The position numbers were made by a program, and so were the translations under genes. This document shows, piece after piece, positions 1 through 8,742 of a DNA stretch of 64,000 nucleotides. Origin of the DNA: Aromatoleum buckelii (GTDB lineage Bacteria > Pseudomonadota > Gammaproteobacteria > Burkholderiales > Rhodocyclaceae); the NCBI RefSeq assembly GCF_012910785.2, contig NZ_WTVH02000008.1:434001-498000 (forward strand), given 5' to 3'. Within the stretch, counting starts at the first letter, position 1. The number at the start of each line of letters is the position of its first letter. The notes beneath the pieces are model-generated. The model did not search any database, was not told the DNA's origin, and saw only the letters and a list, made by a program, of their open reading frames with translations.

Positions 1-189
1 GTCGCCGAGATTGATGTACAAGTGCCGGAAATCGACGCCGCCGAGCAGCCGTCCGACCACCGGCATCACGATGTCCTTGACGAGGGAATCGACAATCTTG
101 CCGAACGCCGCGCCGATGATGACACCGACTGCCAGGTCGATGACGTTGCCGCGCATCGCGAACTCTTTGAACTCACGCATAAAGCTCAT
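1..189 (-). CDS. mscL: Large-conductance mechanosensitive channel MscL, 5' part
   Basis: MscL is a homopentameric inner-membrane channel that opens under membrane tension and releases solutes during hypo-osmotic shock. The 63 codons present read [20 protein letters not shown], then [17 protein letters not shown] and [13 protein letters not shown], which is the conserved N-terminal helix and first transmembrane segment (about residues 15-45). The gene runs off the left edge, so the C-terminal half is not visible. The start at 189 is supported by an AGGAG ribosome site about 10 bases upstream. It is divergent from the asmA-like gene. Confidence 0.95.
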   Translation of the reverse strand, partial: MSFMREFKEFAMRGNVIDLAVGVIIGAAFGKIVDSLVKDIVMPVVGRLLGGVDFRHLYINLGD

Positions 190-326
190 TTCGGATACTC
201 TCCTGTCGTTGTCGGCCCCGGGAGGGCGCCGCGAAACCGATGCCAGGGCCATCTTAGCGCCTGCCGGTGGCGCTGCACAGCGCCGGCGCGCGAGCCGCGT
301 TCGCAGCGCGACGGTGCGTCCGTGAC

Positions 327-1637
327 ATGACCGGGGCGCTTCGCGCGCGCCGCGTGGCGGTTTTCATCGCGCTGTTCCTCGCGCTGACCGTGATCGTCAT
401 CGCCGCCGCCGTGCATTTCGGCGGGGAATGGCTGCGGGCCGAGTTCGAACGCCGCCTGCAGAACCGCATCGTGCCGGCAGTGCGCGTCGACGGCCCTGTT
501 CGCGTGCGGCTGCGGCCGGCCCCGACGCTGGTCGTCAACGGCATACGGATTGGCGGCGACGGCGAAGCCGACATGCTCGAAATCCGTTCTTTGGCGGTCG
601 AGCTCGATCCAGCGCAGCTGCTGCACGGTCGCGTCGCGCTGTCGGCGCTGACGCTCGAAGGGGGCGACATCGCTTTGCGGCGCGGCGACGAAGGAGACTG
701 GAACTTCGCCGGCTTGCTACGCCCCGACCCGGCGGTGCCGAGCAACGACGGCGCCATCGCGATCGGCAGGGTCGTCGTCGCGAACACGGCGCTTCGCCTC
801 GTCGGCGCCCACGGCGAGCCGCTCGCCGAACTGTCGGAGCTGCGCCTCACGTCCGGCCCGTTCGGGCCCGGCATGTCGGGCACGTTCGAGCTGAACGGTC
901 GCGTGACGGTCGATGCCGCGTTCCCTGCGGATCTGCGAATCGCGTCGAGCGGAAACTATCGATTCGACGAAGGCACCGCGATAGCCGAAAACCTGGCGTT
1001 CAACGTCCAAGGCATTGCGGCGCAGTGGCGCATCGATCGCGGTGAAGCGCACGTCGCGCGGCTGCGCCGGGAACGCGACGGCACCGTGCGGCTCGGCGAC
1101 AGTCGGCTCGCGCTCGAACTCGCGGAGGGCGAGAGCGCGCTGGCGGTGCAGGGCAGTCTCGCAGCGCTCGAGACGGTTCCGGTCGGCGGCACCGCCGCCT
1201 CCGGGACCGGCGGCACGGCGATCGGCGCGAACTTCGAGGGCGGCACGCTCGAGCTGCCCCACCCGGCAGGCGAGCCGGCGCCGCTGAACGTGTCGTTTTC
1301 GGGCGACCTGCGCTTCGACCCGGCAGGGCCATCCGTCCGCGGCACCGTCGCCGGCAGTTTCGACGACAGCCGTTTCGACGGCCGCTGGCGCTTCGAACCG
1401 GAGGCAGTGCCGCCGCTCGGTGTCGCGCTGTCGCTCGACCGGCTGGATCTCGATCGCTATCTGCCGCCACCTGCCGCAAAACCCGCACCGGCAGACCTGA
1501 CGGCGTGGCGCAACTGGCCGGTCGAGGCGGATCTGCGAGTCGGCCGGCTGACGGTCGGCGGGTTCGTCAGCGAGAACGCGCGCCTGCGCTTGGGTGGCGG
1601 CCCCGTTGCCGCGAACAGCGCTACAGGCGCGCGCTGA
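327..1637 (+). CDS. AsmA-family protein, C-terminally shortened
   Basis: AsmA-like proteins are inner-membrane-anchored periplasmic proteins linked to outer-membrane lipid homeostasis. The 436-residue product has one N-terminal membrane segment (about residues 8-30), then the AsmA N-terminal pattern ([54 protein letters not shown]). Start 327 (MTGALRARR) is chosen over 267 because it directly precedes the basic/membrane segment. Family members are usually 600 residues or more. This one stops at 1637, 17 bases inside the 3' end of the convergent TRIC gene, so the C-terminal AsmA region is missing. It may be a truncated, possibly non-functional copy. Confidence 0.75.
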   Translation: MTGALRARRVAVFIALFLALTVIVIAAAVHFGGEWLRAEFERRLQNRIVPAVRVDGPVRVRLRPAPTLVVNGIRIGGDGEADMLEIRSLAVELDPAQLLHGRVALSALTLEGGDIALRRGDEGDWNFAGLLRPDPAVPSNDGAIAIGRVVVANTALRLVGAHGEPLAELSELRLTSGPFGPGMSGTFELNGRVTVDAAFPADLRIASSGNYRFDEGTAIAENLAFNVQGIAAQWRIDRGEAHVARLRRERDGTVRLGDSRLALELAEGESALAVQGSLAALETVPVGGTAASGTGGTAIGANFEGGTLELPHPAGEPAPLNVSFSGDLRFDPAGPSVRGTVAGSFDDSRFDGRWRFEPEAVPPLGVALSLDRLDLDRYLPPPAAKPAPADLTAWRNWPVEADLRVGRLTVGGFVSENARLRLGGGPVAANSATGAR

Positions 1638-2241
1638 ACACCGGCAAGCGCCAGCCGAAGCGCATCGCGCCGAGGCGGACCACGAGCACCAGGACGCCGG
1701 CGGCGAGCGCCGACATGCCGGGCGTTGCGCCGGAGGCTTTCATCGCGATCAGCAGCAGCGCGCCGGCCCAGGATGCGGTCGCATACAGTTCGCCGCTGAA
1801 CACCAGCGGCACCTCGTTGCACAGCACGTCGCGCACGATGCCGCCGAATACGCCGGTGACGACGCCCATCAGGCTCGCGACGAGCCACGGTGTGCCGAGC
1901 GCAAGGGCCGCCTGCGTGCCGCTGACGGTGAACAGCGCGAGGCCGACGGCGTCCGGCAGCAGGAAGAGTTTGCCTGGCAGGCGCACGAAGCGCACCAGCG
2001 CGAAAGTCGCGAACCCGGCCGTCAAGGCGGTGATCAGGTAGCTCTGATCGGCGATCCAGAACACCGTGCGGTCGAGCAGCAGATCGCGCAACGAGCCGCC
2101 GCCAAGCGCTGCCGCGAGCGCGACGATGACGACGCCGAAAAGGTCGAAAGGCTTGCGTCCGGCTTCGAGCACCCCGGCGGCCGCCTGCGCGGCGACGCCG
2201 GCGAGGCCGATGCCGTAGACGAGAATGTCGATTGGAATCAT
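1621..2241 (-). CDS. TRIC-type (UPF0126) cation channel protein
   Basis: A 206-residue polytopic membrane protein of the bacterial TRIC/UPF0126 family (relatives of YicG and YadS), which form trimeric K+-permeable channels. It has about seven hydrophobic helices and the two repeated family signatures: GGGSLRDLLL near residue 50 and GGIVRDVLCNEVPLV near residue 135. Start 2241 (MIPIDILVYGIGL) is preferred to 2259 because it begins directly at the first helix. It converges on the shortened asmA-like gene and overlaps it by 17 bp. Physiological role here is unknown. Confidence 0.85.
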   Translation of the reverse strand: MIPIDILVYGIGLAGVAAQAAAGVLEAGRKPFDLFGVVIVALAAALGGGSLRDLLLDRTVFWIADQSYLITALTAGFATFALVRFVRLPGKLFLLPDAVGLALFTVSGTQAALALGTPWLVASLMGVVTGVFGGIVRDVLCNEVPLVFSGELYATASWAGALLLIAMKASGATPGMSALAAGVLVLVVRLGAMRFGWRLPVFSARL

Positions 2242-2327
2242 GGGGCGCGAGAATAGCATCGCCGCGCCGTGATAGAGTCGCCGCGCGCCCTGTCCGGCGC
2301 AGCCTTCGTTCAGCCCGATGCGATGAA

Positions 2328-3206
2328 ATGTCCGGTCTAGCGCTCGTCCAGGTACTCAGCAGCGGCATCGCGACCGGCTGCGTGTATGGGCTCGTCGCGC
2401 TGTCCTTCGTGCTGATCTACAAAGCGACCGGCACGGTCAGTTTCATGCAGGGCGAGCTGCTGATGGCGGGCGCGTTCGCGGTGCTTGCGCTGCACCTGGC
2501 GGCGGGCTGGCCGCTTGGATGGGCCGCGGCCGGCGGCATCGCCGGGATGTCGGCGTTCGGCGCAGTGCTCGAGCGCACGGTGCTGCGCCGGGCGCTCGGC
2601 CAGGCGCACCTGACTGCGCTGCTACTGACTTTCGGTCTCGGCATGATGTTGCGCGGCGCCGTGGGCTCCGTGCCGGCGGCGACGCATTCGATGCATCGCC
2701 TGGCGCTGCCGTTCGCCGGTGAGAGGTGGCGCGTCGGCGGCCTGGCGATCGCTGCCGAGCACATTGTCGTGATCGTCGCGACGGGCGTGCTCGCGCTGGC
2801 GCTGACGCTGTTTTTTCGTCGCACGCGCGCCGGCATGGCGCTGCGCGCCTGCTCCGAAAACCCTGCCGCGGCCGCGCTGATGGGGGTATCGGTCGCTGGC
2901 ATGCATACGCTCGCGTGGGCGCTCGGCGCCGGCCTCGCCGCGGCGGCCGGGCTGCTCCTCGCACCGGTCACGTTCGTGCATCCGAACATGGGGCTCGTCG
3001 CGCTGAAGGCGTTTCCCGCCGCCGTGCTCGGCGGCATGACGAGCCTGCCCGGCGCGCTGGCCGGCGGAGTGTTCATCGGTGTCGTCGAGGCGCTCGCTGG
3101 GTTCGCGTTGCCCGAAGGGGTGAAGGACGTCGTGCCGTATGTGCTGCTGATGCTCGCGCTGCTGCTGTTTCCGCACGGCCTCGCCGGCGGCTTGCGGCAG
3201 CGATGA
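2328..3206 (+). CDS. Branched-chain-amino-acid-type ABC transporter permease (LivH family)
   Basis: A 292-residue inner-membrane permease of the LivH family, which forms a heterodimeric channel with a LivM-type partner. The N-terminus has GCVYGLVALSFVLIYKATG followed by FMQGELLMAG, a LivH signature. The C-terminal half carries MALRACSENPAAAALMG, the coupling-loop region expected to contact an ATPase. Start 2328 (MSGLALVQVL) fits family length. Its stop overlaps the start of the next permease (ATGA), so the two are translationally coupled. Substrate cannot be read from the sequence; amides, urea or aromatic compounds are as possible as amino acids. Confidence 0.88.
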   Translation: MSGLALVQVLSSGIATGCVYGLVALSFVLIYKATGTVSFMQGELLMAGAFAVLALHLAAGWPLGWAAAGGIAGMSAFGAVLERTVLRRALGQAHLTALLLTFGLGMMLRGAVGSVPAATHSMHRLALPFAGERWRVGGLAIAAEHIVVIVATGVLALALTLFFRRTRAGMALRACSENPAAAALMGVSVAGMHTLAWALGAGLAAAAGLLLAPVTFVHPNMGLVALKAFPAAVLGGMTSLPGALAGGVFIGVVEALAGFALPEGVKDVVPYVLLMLALLLFPHGLAGGLRQR

Positions 3207-4183
3207 AAGGCGCGGTGATGCCGGCGAGCGGGGTCGTGCGGTGGACGGCGGGCGTCATCGGGCTTGTGGTGCTCGGCGCGCTCGCGCTGCGTTCGCTGGG
3301 GCTGGAGTACATGCTGGCGCAGGCGGCGTTCGTGTTCACATACGCGATCGCAGGGCTCGGCGTGGTCCTCGTCGTCGGCCAGTGCGGCCAGATCCCGCTC
3401 GGCCAGGGCGCGTTGCTCGGACTCGGCGCGTATGCCGAGACGCTGCTGGCGCTGCGCGGCGTGCCGGCGCCGGTGTCGCTGCCGCTCGCGATCGCGCTCG
3501 GCGCCACGGGCGGTTGGCTCGCGAGCCTGCCGGCACGCCGCCTCGGCGGCCTGTATTTCGCGATGAGCACGCTCGCGTTCGCGCTGATCGTCGAGGAAGC
3601 GCTGGTGCGCTGGGAGTCGCTGACGGGCGGCGCCGCCGGGCTCGCGGTGCCGGCCCTGGCGCTGGGCAGCTGGTCCGCGGACACTGCGGCGGCGCAGGCG
3701 GCGCTGAGCCTCGTCGCACTCGCGCTCGCGGGGTTCGCGTGCCGGCGCTGGGTGGCGTCGCGGCTCGGGCGGGCTTGGCGTGCGGTGCGCGAGGACGAGG
3801 ACGCCGCAGCGGCAAGCGGCATCGACATCGGTCGTGCGAAAATGCTGGCTTTCGTGCTTGGCGGCGGGCTGGCGGGGCTCGGCGGCGCCCTGTATGCGCA
3901 CTGGATCGGCTTCGTCAGCCCGGAACAGTTCGGGCTGACGCTGTCGTTCGAACTGCTGATGCTGGTTTTCATCGGCGGCGCGCGCCGTCTTGCCGGCGCG
4001 TTGTGGGGCGCGCTGGTCGTGATCGCGATTCCGCAGGCCATTTCGCTCGCGAGCGAAGTGTTGCCGCCCGATCTCGCCGCTGCAGTCGGTCTCGAGACGC
4101 TGCTGTTCGGGGCGGTCGTCGTCGCGGTGGTCGTGCTGCGGCCCCAAGGCCTGGCAGGCCGGGGATCGCGCAGCTCAGGGTGA
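3203..4183 (+). CDS. Branched-chain-amino-acid-type ABC transporter permease (LivM family)
   Basis: A 326-residue LivM-family permease. Motifs are GQIPLGQGALLGLGAY near residue 65, PARRLGGLYFAMSTLAFALI near residue 110, and AVREDEDAAAASGIDIGRAK near residue 200, the EAA-like ATPase-contact loop. The start overlaps the livH-like stop by four bases. No LivG or LivF ATPase gene follows. Instead there is a 137-bp gap and then a c-di-GMP enzyme gene, with the binding protein after that. The permeases must therefore use ATPases encoded elsewhere, or the system is incomplete. Confidence 0.87.
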   Translation: MKGAVMPASGVVRWTAGVIGLVVLGALALRSLGLEYMLAQAAFVFTYAIAGLGVVLVVGQCGQIPLGQGALLGLGAYAETLLALRGVPAPVSLPLAIALGATGGWLASLPARRLGGLYFAMSTLAFALIVEEALVRWESLTGGAAGLAVPALALGSWSADTAAAQAALSLVALALAGFACRRWVASRLGRAWRAVREDEDAAAASGIDIGRAKMLAFVLGGGLAGLGGALYAHWIGFVSPEQFGLTLSFELLMLVFIGGARRLAGALWGALVVIAIPQAISLASEVLPPDLAAAVGLETLLFGAVVVAVVVLRPQGLAGRGSRSSG

Positions 4184-4206
4184 ATTGGGGGTGATGGTGA
4201 AGTGGT

Positions 4207-4222
4207 TGGCACAGAAATTTCA
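4207..4222 (+). promoter_or_regulatory. Weak sigma-54 (-24/-12)-like element
   Basis: TGGCAC, a 5-base spacer, then TTTCA resembles the sigma-54 consensus TGGCAC-N5-TTGCA. The -24 half is perfect, but the -12 GC is replaced by TC, so the match is weak. It lies in the 137-bp gap upstream of the PAS/GGDEF/EAL gene, next to an NtrC-like palindrome. Confidence 0.25.
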
Positions 4223-4229
4223 CAGCGTC

Positions 4230-4244
4230 GCACTAAAGTGGTGC
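4230..4244. promoter_or_regulatory. NtrC-binding-site-like palindrome
   Basis: GCACTAAAGTGGTGC has the perfect outer arms GCAC-N7-GTGC of the NtrC (GlnG) enhancer consensus and closely resembles the second NtrC site at enteric glnA. It ends 76 bp upstream of the start at 4321. NtrC sites normally lie farther upstream of their promoter, and here the only sigma-54-like element is on the wrong side, so function is uncertain. Confidence 0.45.
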
Positions 4245-4320
4245 TCTGCCTGTCAGGGAGCGGGGATGTGAAGGAACTCTTGGTGTCCGATGCGCCCCCT
4301 CGAACGGGGCCGGAGTGATC

Positions 4321-7300
4321 ATGGCGAACTGGTCGGAGTCCGTTCGGCAGCGCCGTCCGCTCGTCGTCGGCATCGTCGTTTTCCTTGTCGCGGCGACGGT
4401 CTCCTGCCTGCTCGTGCTGGGCTTCGGGCCCGGGGGCGGCATCGGGCTGCCGAGCGTCGAAGGCGACAACCGGGTGCTGTCGCTGAACGTCGGCGTGGCG
4501 CTGCTGTTCAGTCTGCTGTTCGCCGGGCTGGCAAGCCAGAGGGCGCAGCTGCGCGCGCACCGCGCCGAGCTTCAGCGACTGGGGGCGGCGCGCAGCGGCG
4601 AAGTGCAGGCGCGCGAGGCGGAGCTGGACCGCGCCCAGTCGGTGGCGCACGTCGGCGAACAGCAGCTGCGCAAGCTGTCGACGGCAGTCGAATGGAGTCC
4701 GGCCTCGATCGTCATCACCGACCGCAGCGGAACCATCGAGTACGTCAATCCGCAGTTCGAACGCAGCACCGGCTACACCGCACAGGAAGCGCTGGGAAAG
4801 AACCCGCGCATCCTCAAGTCTGGCAATCGTTCGGCGGATGAATACGCAGCAATGTGGGCGACGATCACTCACGGGCACGTGTGGCGCGGGGAATTCGAGA
4901 ACGTGCGCAAGGACGGGGCGCACTACTGGGAGCGCGCCTCGATCGCGCCGATCCGGGAGGTCGACGGGACGATTTCGGGTTTTGTCGCGGTCAAGGAAGA
5001 CATCACGCTGCAGAAGCGGGCCGAGCGCGAGCTGCGCGATCGCGAAATGAAGCTTGCCGCGCTGATTGCGTCGTTGCCCGACCTGATGTTCGTCATCGAC
5101 CGAAACCGGCGCATCGCTGAATTCCACGCGCCCGATCCCGGACTGCTGCTGATGCCGCCGGAGTGCTTTCTCGGCCGTCCGTATGCGCGAACGCTGCCGC
5201 CGGCAGTGGTCGCGAAATTCGACGCGGCGCTGGAGGAAATTGCCGCGACCGGAGGAATGAAGCAGGTCGAATACACGCTCGACCTGCCGCGCGGCAGGCA
5301 CCATTTCAGCGCATCGGTCAGTCGCCTCGCCGGCACCGGCCTCGCGCCGGAGGGATTCATCGTGCTCGTGCGCGACCTCACCGAGCGCGTGCGCATGGAA
5401 CAGGCGCTGATCGAAAGCGAGTTGCGCTACCGCGAGCTGTTTGCGAACAGCCGCGTCGTGATGCTCGTCAGCGATCCCATCGACGGTCGTATCGTCGATG
5501 CGAACGCGAAGGCCTGCGAATACTACGGTTACGACCGGGCTTCGCTGACGCGCATGAAGATCGACGACATCAATGTGCCGGGTTACGAGCAGATCCGGTT
5601 CGAGACCGTGCAGGCGCGCAAGACTGACGCGTTCCGTTTCCGCCACCGGCTCGCCGGCGGCGACATGCGCGACGTCGAAGTGGCGAGCAGTCCGATCGAG
5701 ATCGCCGGCAGGAAGCTGCTCTACTCGATCGTCCAGGATGTCACCGAACGCAAGCGCTTCGAGGAGCGCATGCGCCAGGCGATGGTCGTGTTCAAGGCGT
5801 GCAGCCAGGGCATCATGACGACCGATGCGCACGGCGTGATCACGTCCATCAATCCCGCGTTCTGCACCATCACCGGCTACCTCGCCGCCGAAGTGATCGG
5901 CCGCAAGTCGTCGATGTTCAAGCCCGAATGCCACGAGGCGACGTTCTTCGACGCGATGTGGGCGTCGATCGTCGAGAGCGGCAGCTGGGCCGGTGAAGTG
6001 TGGAGCCGGCGCAGGGACGGCGACAGGTATCCGCAGTGGGTCACCATCACCGCCGTGCGCGACACCGACGGCAAGATCGCCGAGTACGTAACGCTGTTCA
6101 GCGATATCACCGAGCGCAAGCAGCAGGAAGTCGCGATGTGGCGTCAGGCCAACTTCGACTCGCTCACGGGGTTGGCCAACCGCAGCCTGCTGCAGGACCG
6201 CCTCGGTTGCGCGCTCGCCCATGCGCGTCGTCATGCGTGCAAGGTCGGGCTGCTGTTCCTCGACCTCGACGGCTTCAAGTGGATCAACGATTCGCTCGGC
6301 CACGACGCCGGCGACGAGCTGCTGGTGGATGTCGCGCGCCGCCTCAACAGCTGCGTGCGCGACGAGGACACGGTCGCGCGCCTGGGCGGCGACGAGTTTA
6401 CGGTCGTCGTGCACGACCTTGCCGACCGTGCGGACCTCGCCGCGATCGCCGACAAGCTCGTCGCCGTGCTGCGCGAGCCTTTCGCGCCGCGTGGTGCGCG
6501 TCACCATATTTCCGGCAGCGTCGGCATCACGGTGTTTCCCGATGACGGCGACGACGTGCAGACGCTGCTGCGCAACGCCGACATCGCGATGTACAAGGCC
6601 AAGCAGGCGGGCAAGAACCGCGCCCAGCCCTATGCCCCCCACATGCAGGCCGATGCGCTCGCGCGCGTGCACCTCGAAGCGGACCTGCGCATTGCCGTCG
6701 AACAGCGCGCGTTCGAGCTTCATTACCAGCCGATCGTCGAGTGCGCGAGTGGCGCGCTCGTCGGAGCCGAAGCGCTGATCCGCTGGAGGCATCCCGAGCG
6801 CGGCATGATCTCGCCGCTCGAATTCATCCCGGTCGCGGAAGAATGCGGGCTGATCGTCCCGATCGGGGAATGGGTGCTAAGCGAAGTCGTGCGCCAGCGG
6901 CGCGACTGGCTCGCGCGCGGCTATCCGCTGCTGCGCCTCACGCTGAACGTATCGGGCGTGCAGTTCCGTGAAGCCGGCCTGCCGGAGCTCGTGCGCACGC
7001 TGCTCGCGGAAGGCGGCACGGCCCGCGGCTCGCTGGTCTTCGAGATCACCGAATCGGTGCTAATGAGCGGCAACGACGAAAACGTCGAGGCCCGCATGTG
7101 CGACATCAAGGAGCAGGGCATCTGCTTCGCGCTCGACGATTTCGGCACCGGTTTCTCGTCGCTGTCCTACCTCAAGCGCTTCCCGGTCGATATCGTCAAG
7201 ATCGACCGCAGCTTCGTGCGCGACTGCCCGGACGACGGCAACGACGCGAGCCTCGTCGAAGCGATCATCAACATGGCGCACAGCCTCGGGTTGCGCGTCA

Positions 7301-7470
7301 CCGCCGAAGGCGTCGAATCGGCCGAACAGCGCGAATTCCTGCGGGCGCTGGGCTGTGACTACCTGCAAGGCTACCTGATCGGCAAACCGCTGGCGGCCGA
7401 CGCGTTCGAGGCGATCATGGCGCCGCTGCCAAGCGTGGCCGCGGCGGCGCACTGCACCGAGTCATGCTGA
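4321..7470 (+). CDS. PAS-sensing c-di-GMP cyclase/phosphodiesterase (4x PAS, GGDEF, EAL)
   Basis: A 1049-residue protein that probably makes and/or hydrolyses cyclic di-GMP. Order: two membrane segments (about 16-38 and 56-75), a short coiled stretch, four PAS domains (about 121-240, 249-355, 368-480, 488-603), GGDEF (about 609-770) and EAL (about 785-1035). The GGDEF signature is intact at residue 689. The EAL part keeps EALIRW at 817, NVSG, EITES, DDFGTGFSSL, KIDRSFV and EGVES, so both activities look possible. Start 4321 has GGAG five bases upstream; a GTG at 4315 is an alternative. It sits between transporter permeases and a periplasmic binding protein, suggesting solute-coupled signalling. 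Confidence 0.92.
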   Translation: MANWSESVRQRRPLVVGIVVFLVAATVSCLLVLGFGPGGGIGLPSVEGDNRVLSLNVGVALLFSLLFAGLASQRAQLRAHRAELQRLGAARSGEVQAREAELDRAQSVAHVGEQQLRKLSTAVEWSPASIVITDRSGTIEYVNPQFERSTGYTAQEALGKNPRILKSGNRSADEYAAMWATITHGHVWRGEFENVRKDGAHYWERASIAPIREVDGTISGFVAVKEDITLQKRAERELRDREMKLAALIASLPDLMFVIDRNRRIAEFHAPDPGLLLMPPECFLGRPYARTLPPAVVAKFDAALEEIAATGGMKQVEYTLDLPRGRHHFSASVSRLAGTGLAPEGFIVLVRDLTERVRMEQALIESELRYRELFANSRVVMLVSDPIDGRIVDANAKACEYYGYDRASLTRMKIDDINVPGYEQIRFETVQARKTDAFRFRHRLAGGDMRDVEVASSPIEIAGRKLLYSIVQDVTERKRFEERMRQAMVVFKACSQGIMTTDAHGVITSINPAFCTITGYLAAEVIGRKSSMFKPECHEATFFDAMWASIVESGSWAGEVWSRRRDGDRYPQWVTITAVRDTDGKIAEYVTLFSDITERKQQEVAMWRQANFDSLTGLANRSLLQDRLGCALAHARRHACKVGLLFLDLDGFKWINDSLGHDAGDELLVDVARRLNSCVRDEDTVARLGGDEFTVVVHDLADRADLAAIADKLVAVLREPFAPRGARHHISGSVGITVFPDDGDDVQTLLRNADIAMYKAKQAGKNRAQPYAPHMQADALARVHLEADLRIAVEQRAFELHYQPIVECASGALVGAEALIRWRHPERGMISPLEFIPVAEECGLIVPIGEWVLSEVVRQRRDWLARGYPLLRLTLNVSGVQFREAGLPELVRTLLAEGGTARGSLVFEITESVLMSGNDENVEARMCDIKEQGICFALDDFGTGFSSLSYLKRFPVDIVKIDRSFVRDCPDDGNDASLVEAIINMAHSLGLRVTAEGVESAEQREFLRALGCDYLQGYLIGKPLAADAFEAIMAPLPSVAAAAHCTESC

Positions 7471-7489
7471 TGGCGATCGCTGCGCTGCC

Positions 7490-8650
7490 ATGACGTTCAT
7501 CCGCCGCTTCTTGGGCGTCGTTGCGCTGGCCGTTTCCTGCACCGCGGCGGCCGAAGCGCCGGGCGTGAGCCGCGACGAGATCGTCGTCGGCAGCATCCAG
7601 GACCTGTCCGGCCCGATCGCGCTGCTCGGCGTGCCGGTGCGCGACGGCATGCTGATGCGCTTCGAGGACGCGAATGCGGCCGGCGGCGTGCATGGCCGCA
7701 AATTGCGGCTCGTCGTCGAGGATTCCGGCTACGACCCGAAGAAGGCCGTGCTTGCGGCCCGCAAGCTGATCCAGCGCGACCACGTGTTCGCATTCCTCGC
7801 GAACCTCGGCACGCCGGTCGTGATGGCGACGATGCCGATCGTCGTCGGCGCCGGGCGGCCCCACCTGTTCCCGTTCTCGCCGCACGAATCGACATACGCG
7901 CCGCGCCATCCGCTGAAATTCCAGATGTTCGCGCCGTACCAGGACTACATGGACGCGGCCACGCGCTTCATGGTGCAGACCCGTCGCTACCGGCAGGTCT
8001 GTATGCTGTACCAGGACGACGACTACGGCCTGGAAGTCATCAAGGGCGTCGAGCGGGCGTTGGCGGCGCTGAACCAGCCGCTCGCCGCGAAGACCAGCTA
8101 CAAGCGTGGCGCGACCGACCTGTCGAGCCAGATCGCGCGGCTGCGGGGCACCGGCTGCGACTTCGTCGTCCTCGCGACAGTCGTGCGCGAGACCGTCGCC
8201 GCAGTCGCCGAAGCGCGCAAGATCGGCTGGAGCGTCGACATGCTCGTCACCGCGTCCGGCTATTCGGCGCAGACGCACGAGCTCGGCGGCAAGACCGTGG
8301 AAGGGTTGTACGGCGTTAGCGTGCTGCCGCACCCTTACGCCGAAGGCGCGAGCCGCCCGCTCGCCGACTGGATCGAACGCTACCGGAAACGCTTCGGCGC
8401 TGCGCCGAACGTCTGGAGCGTGATGGGTTACGGCGCTGCCGACCTCTTCGTCAAGGCCGCGGAGCGGGCCGGGCCGGAGCTCAGCGTCGAGCGCTTCGTC
8501 GCCGCGATGGAATCGTTGCACACGCCGCGCGACTTCTTCGGCAGCCCGGAATATCGGTTCGGTCCCGACAATCACCTCGGCAACCGTCACGGGCGCATCG
8601 CGCAGATCCGCGAGGGCCGCTGGGTGATCCTGACCGACTATCTGAAGTGA
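7490..8650 (+). CDS. Periplasmic amino-acid/amide-type ABC substrate-binding protein
   Basis: A 386-residue LivK/AmiC-type binding protein (Peripla_BP_6 fold). Residues 1-20 form a Sec signal peptide (RRFLGVVALAVS, cleavage near AAAEA). The mature protein starts with ITVGS-like IVVGSIQDLSGPIALLG and has GGVHGRKLRLVVEDSGYDP near residue 65, both typical of the family. It begins 19 bp after the GGDEF/EAL stop, so it is probably cotranscribed. It could deliver substrate to the two permeases at 2.3-4.2 kb, or act as a periplasmic sensor partner for the PAS protein. Confidence 0.87.
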   Translation: MTFIRRFLGVVALAVSCTAAAEAPGVSRDEIVVGSIQDLSGPIALLGVPVRDGMLMRFEDANAAGGVHGRKLRLVVEDSGYDPKKAVLAARKLIQRDHVFAFLANLGTPVVMATMPIVVGAGRPHLFPFSPHESTYAPRHPLKFQMFAPYQDYMDAATRFMVQTRRYRQVCMLYQDDDYGLEVIKGVERALAALNQPLAAKTSYKRGATDLSSQIARLRGTGCDFVVLATVVRETVAAVAEARKIGWSVDMLVTASGYSAQTHELGGKTVEGLYGVSVLPHPYAEGASRPLADWIERYRKRFGAAPNVWSVMGYGAADLFVKAAERAGPELSVERFVAAMESLHTPRDFFGSPEYRFGPDNHLGNRHGRIAQIREGRWVILTDYLK

Positions 8651-8742
8651 GCGCTGCCGGTCGCGCAGCCGTCACTTGGAACGGGCGGCGCTTTCGGCTT
8701 TCGGCTGCGCCGAAACTCCGTTTTCCGCCCGACGCAACCGGC

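Noticed and set aside
3073-6792. A 1239-codon open frame on the minus strand
   Set aside because: It is antisense to livM and the PAS/GGDEF/EAL gene, is His/Arg/Asp-rich low-complexity sequence and has no family motif. High GC keeps such shadows open.
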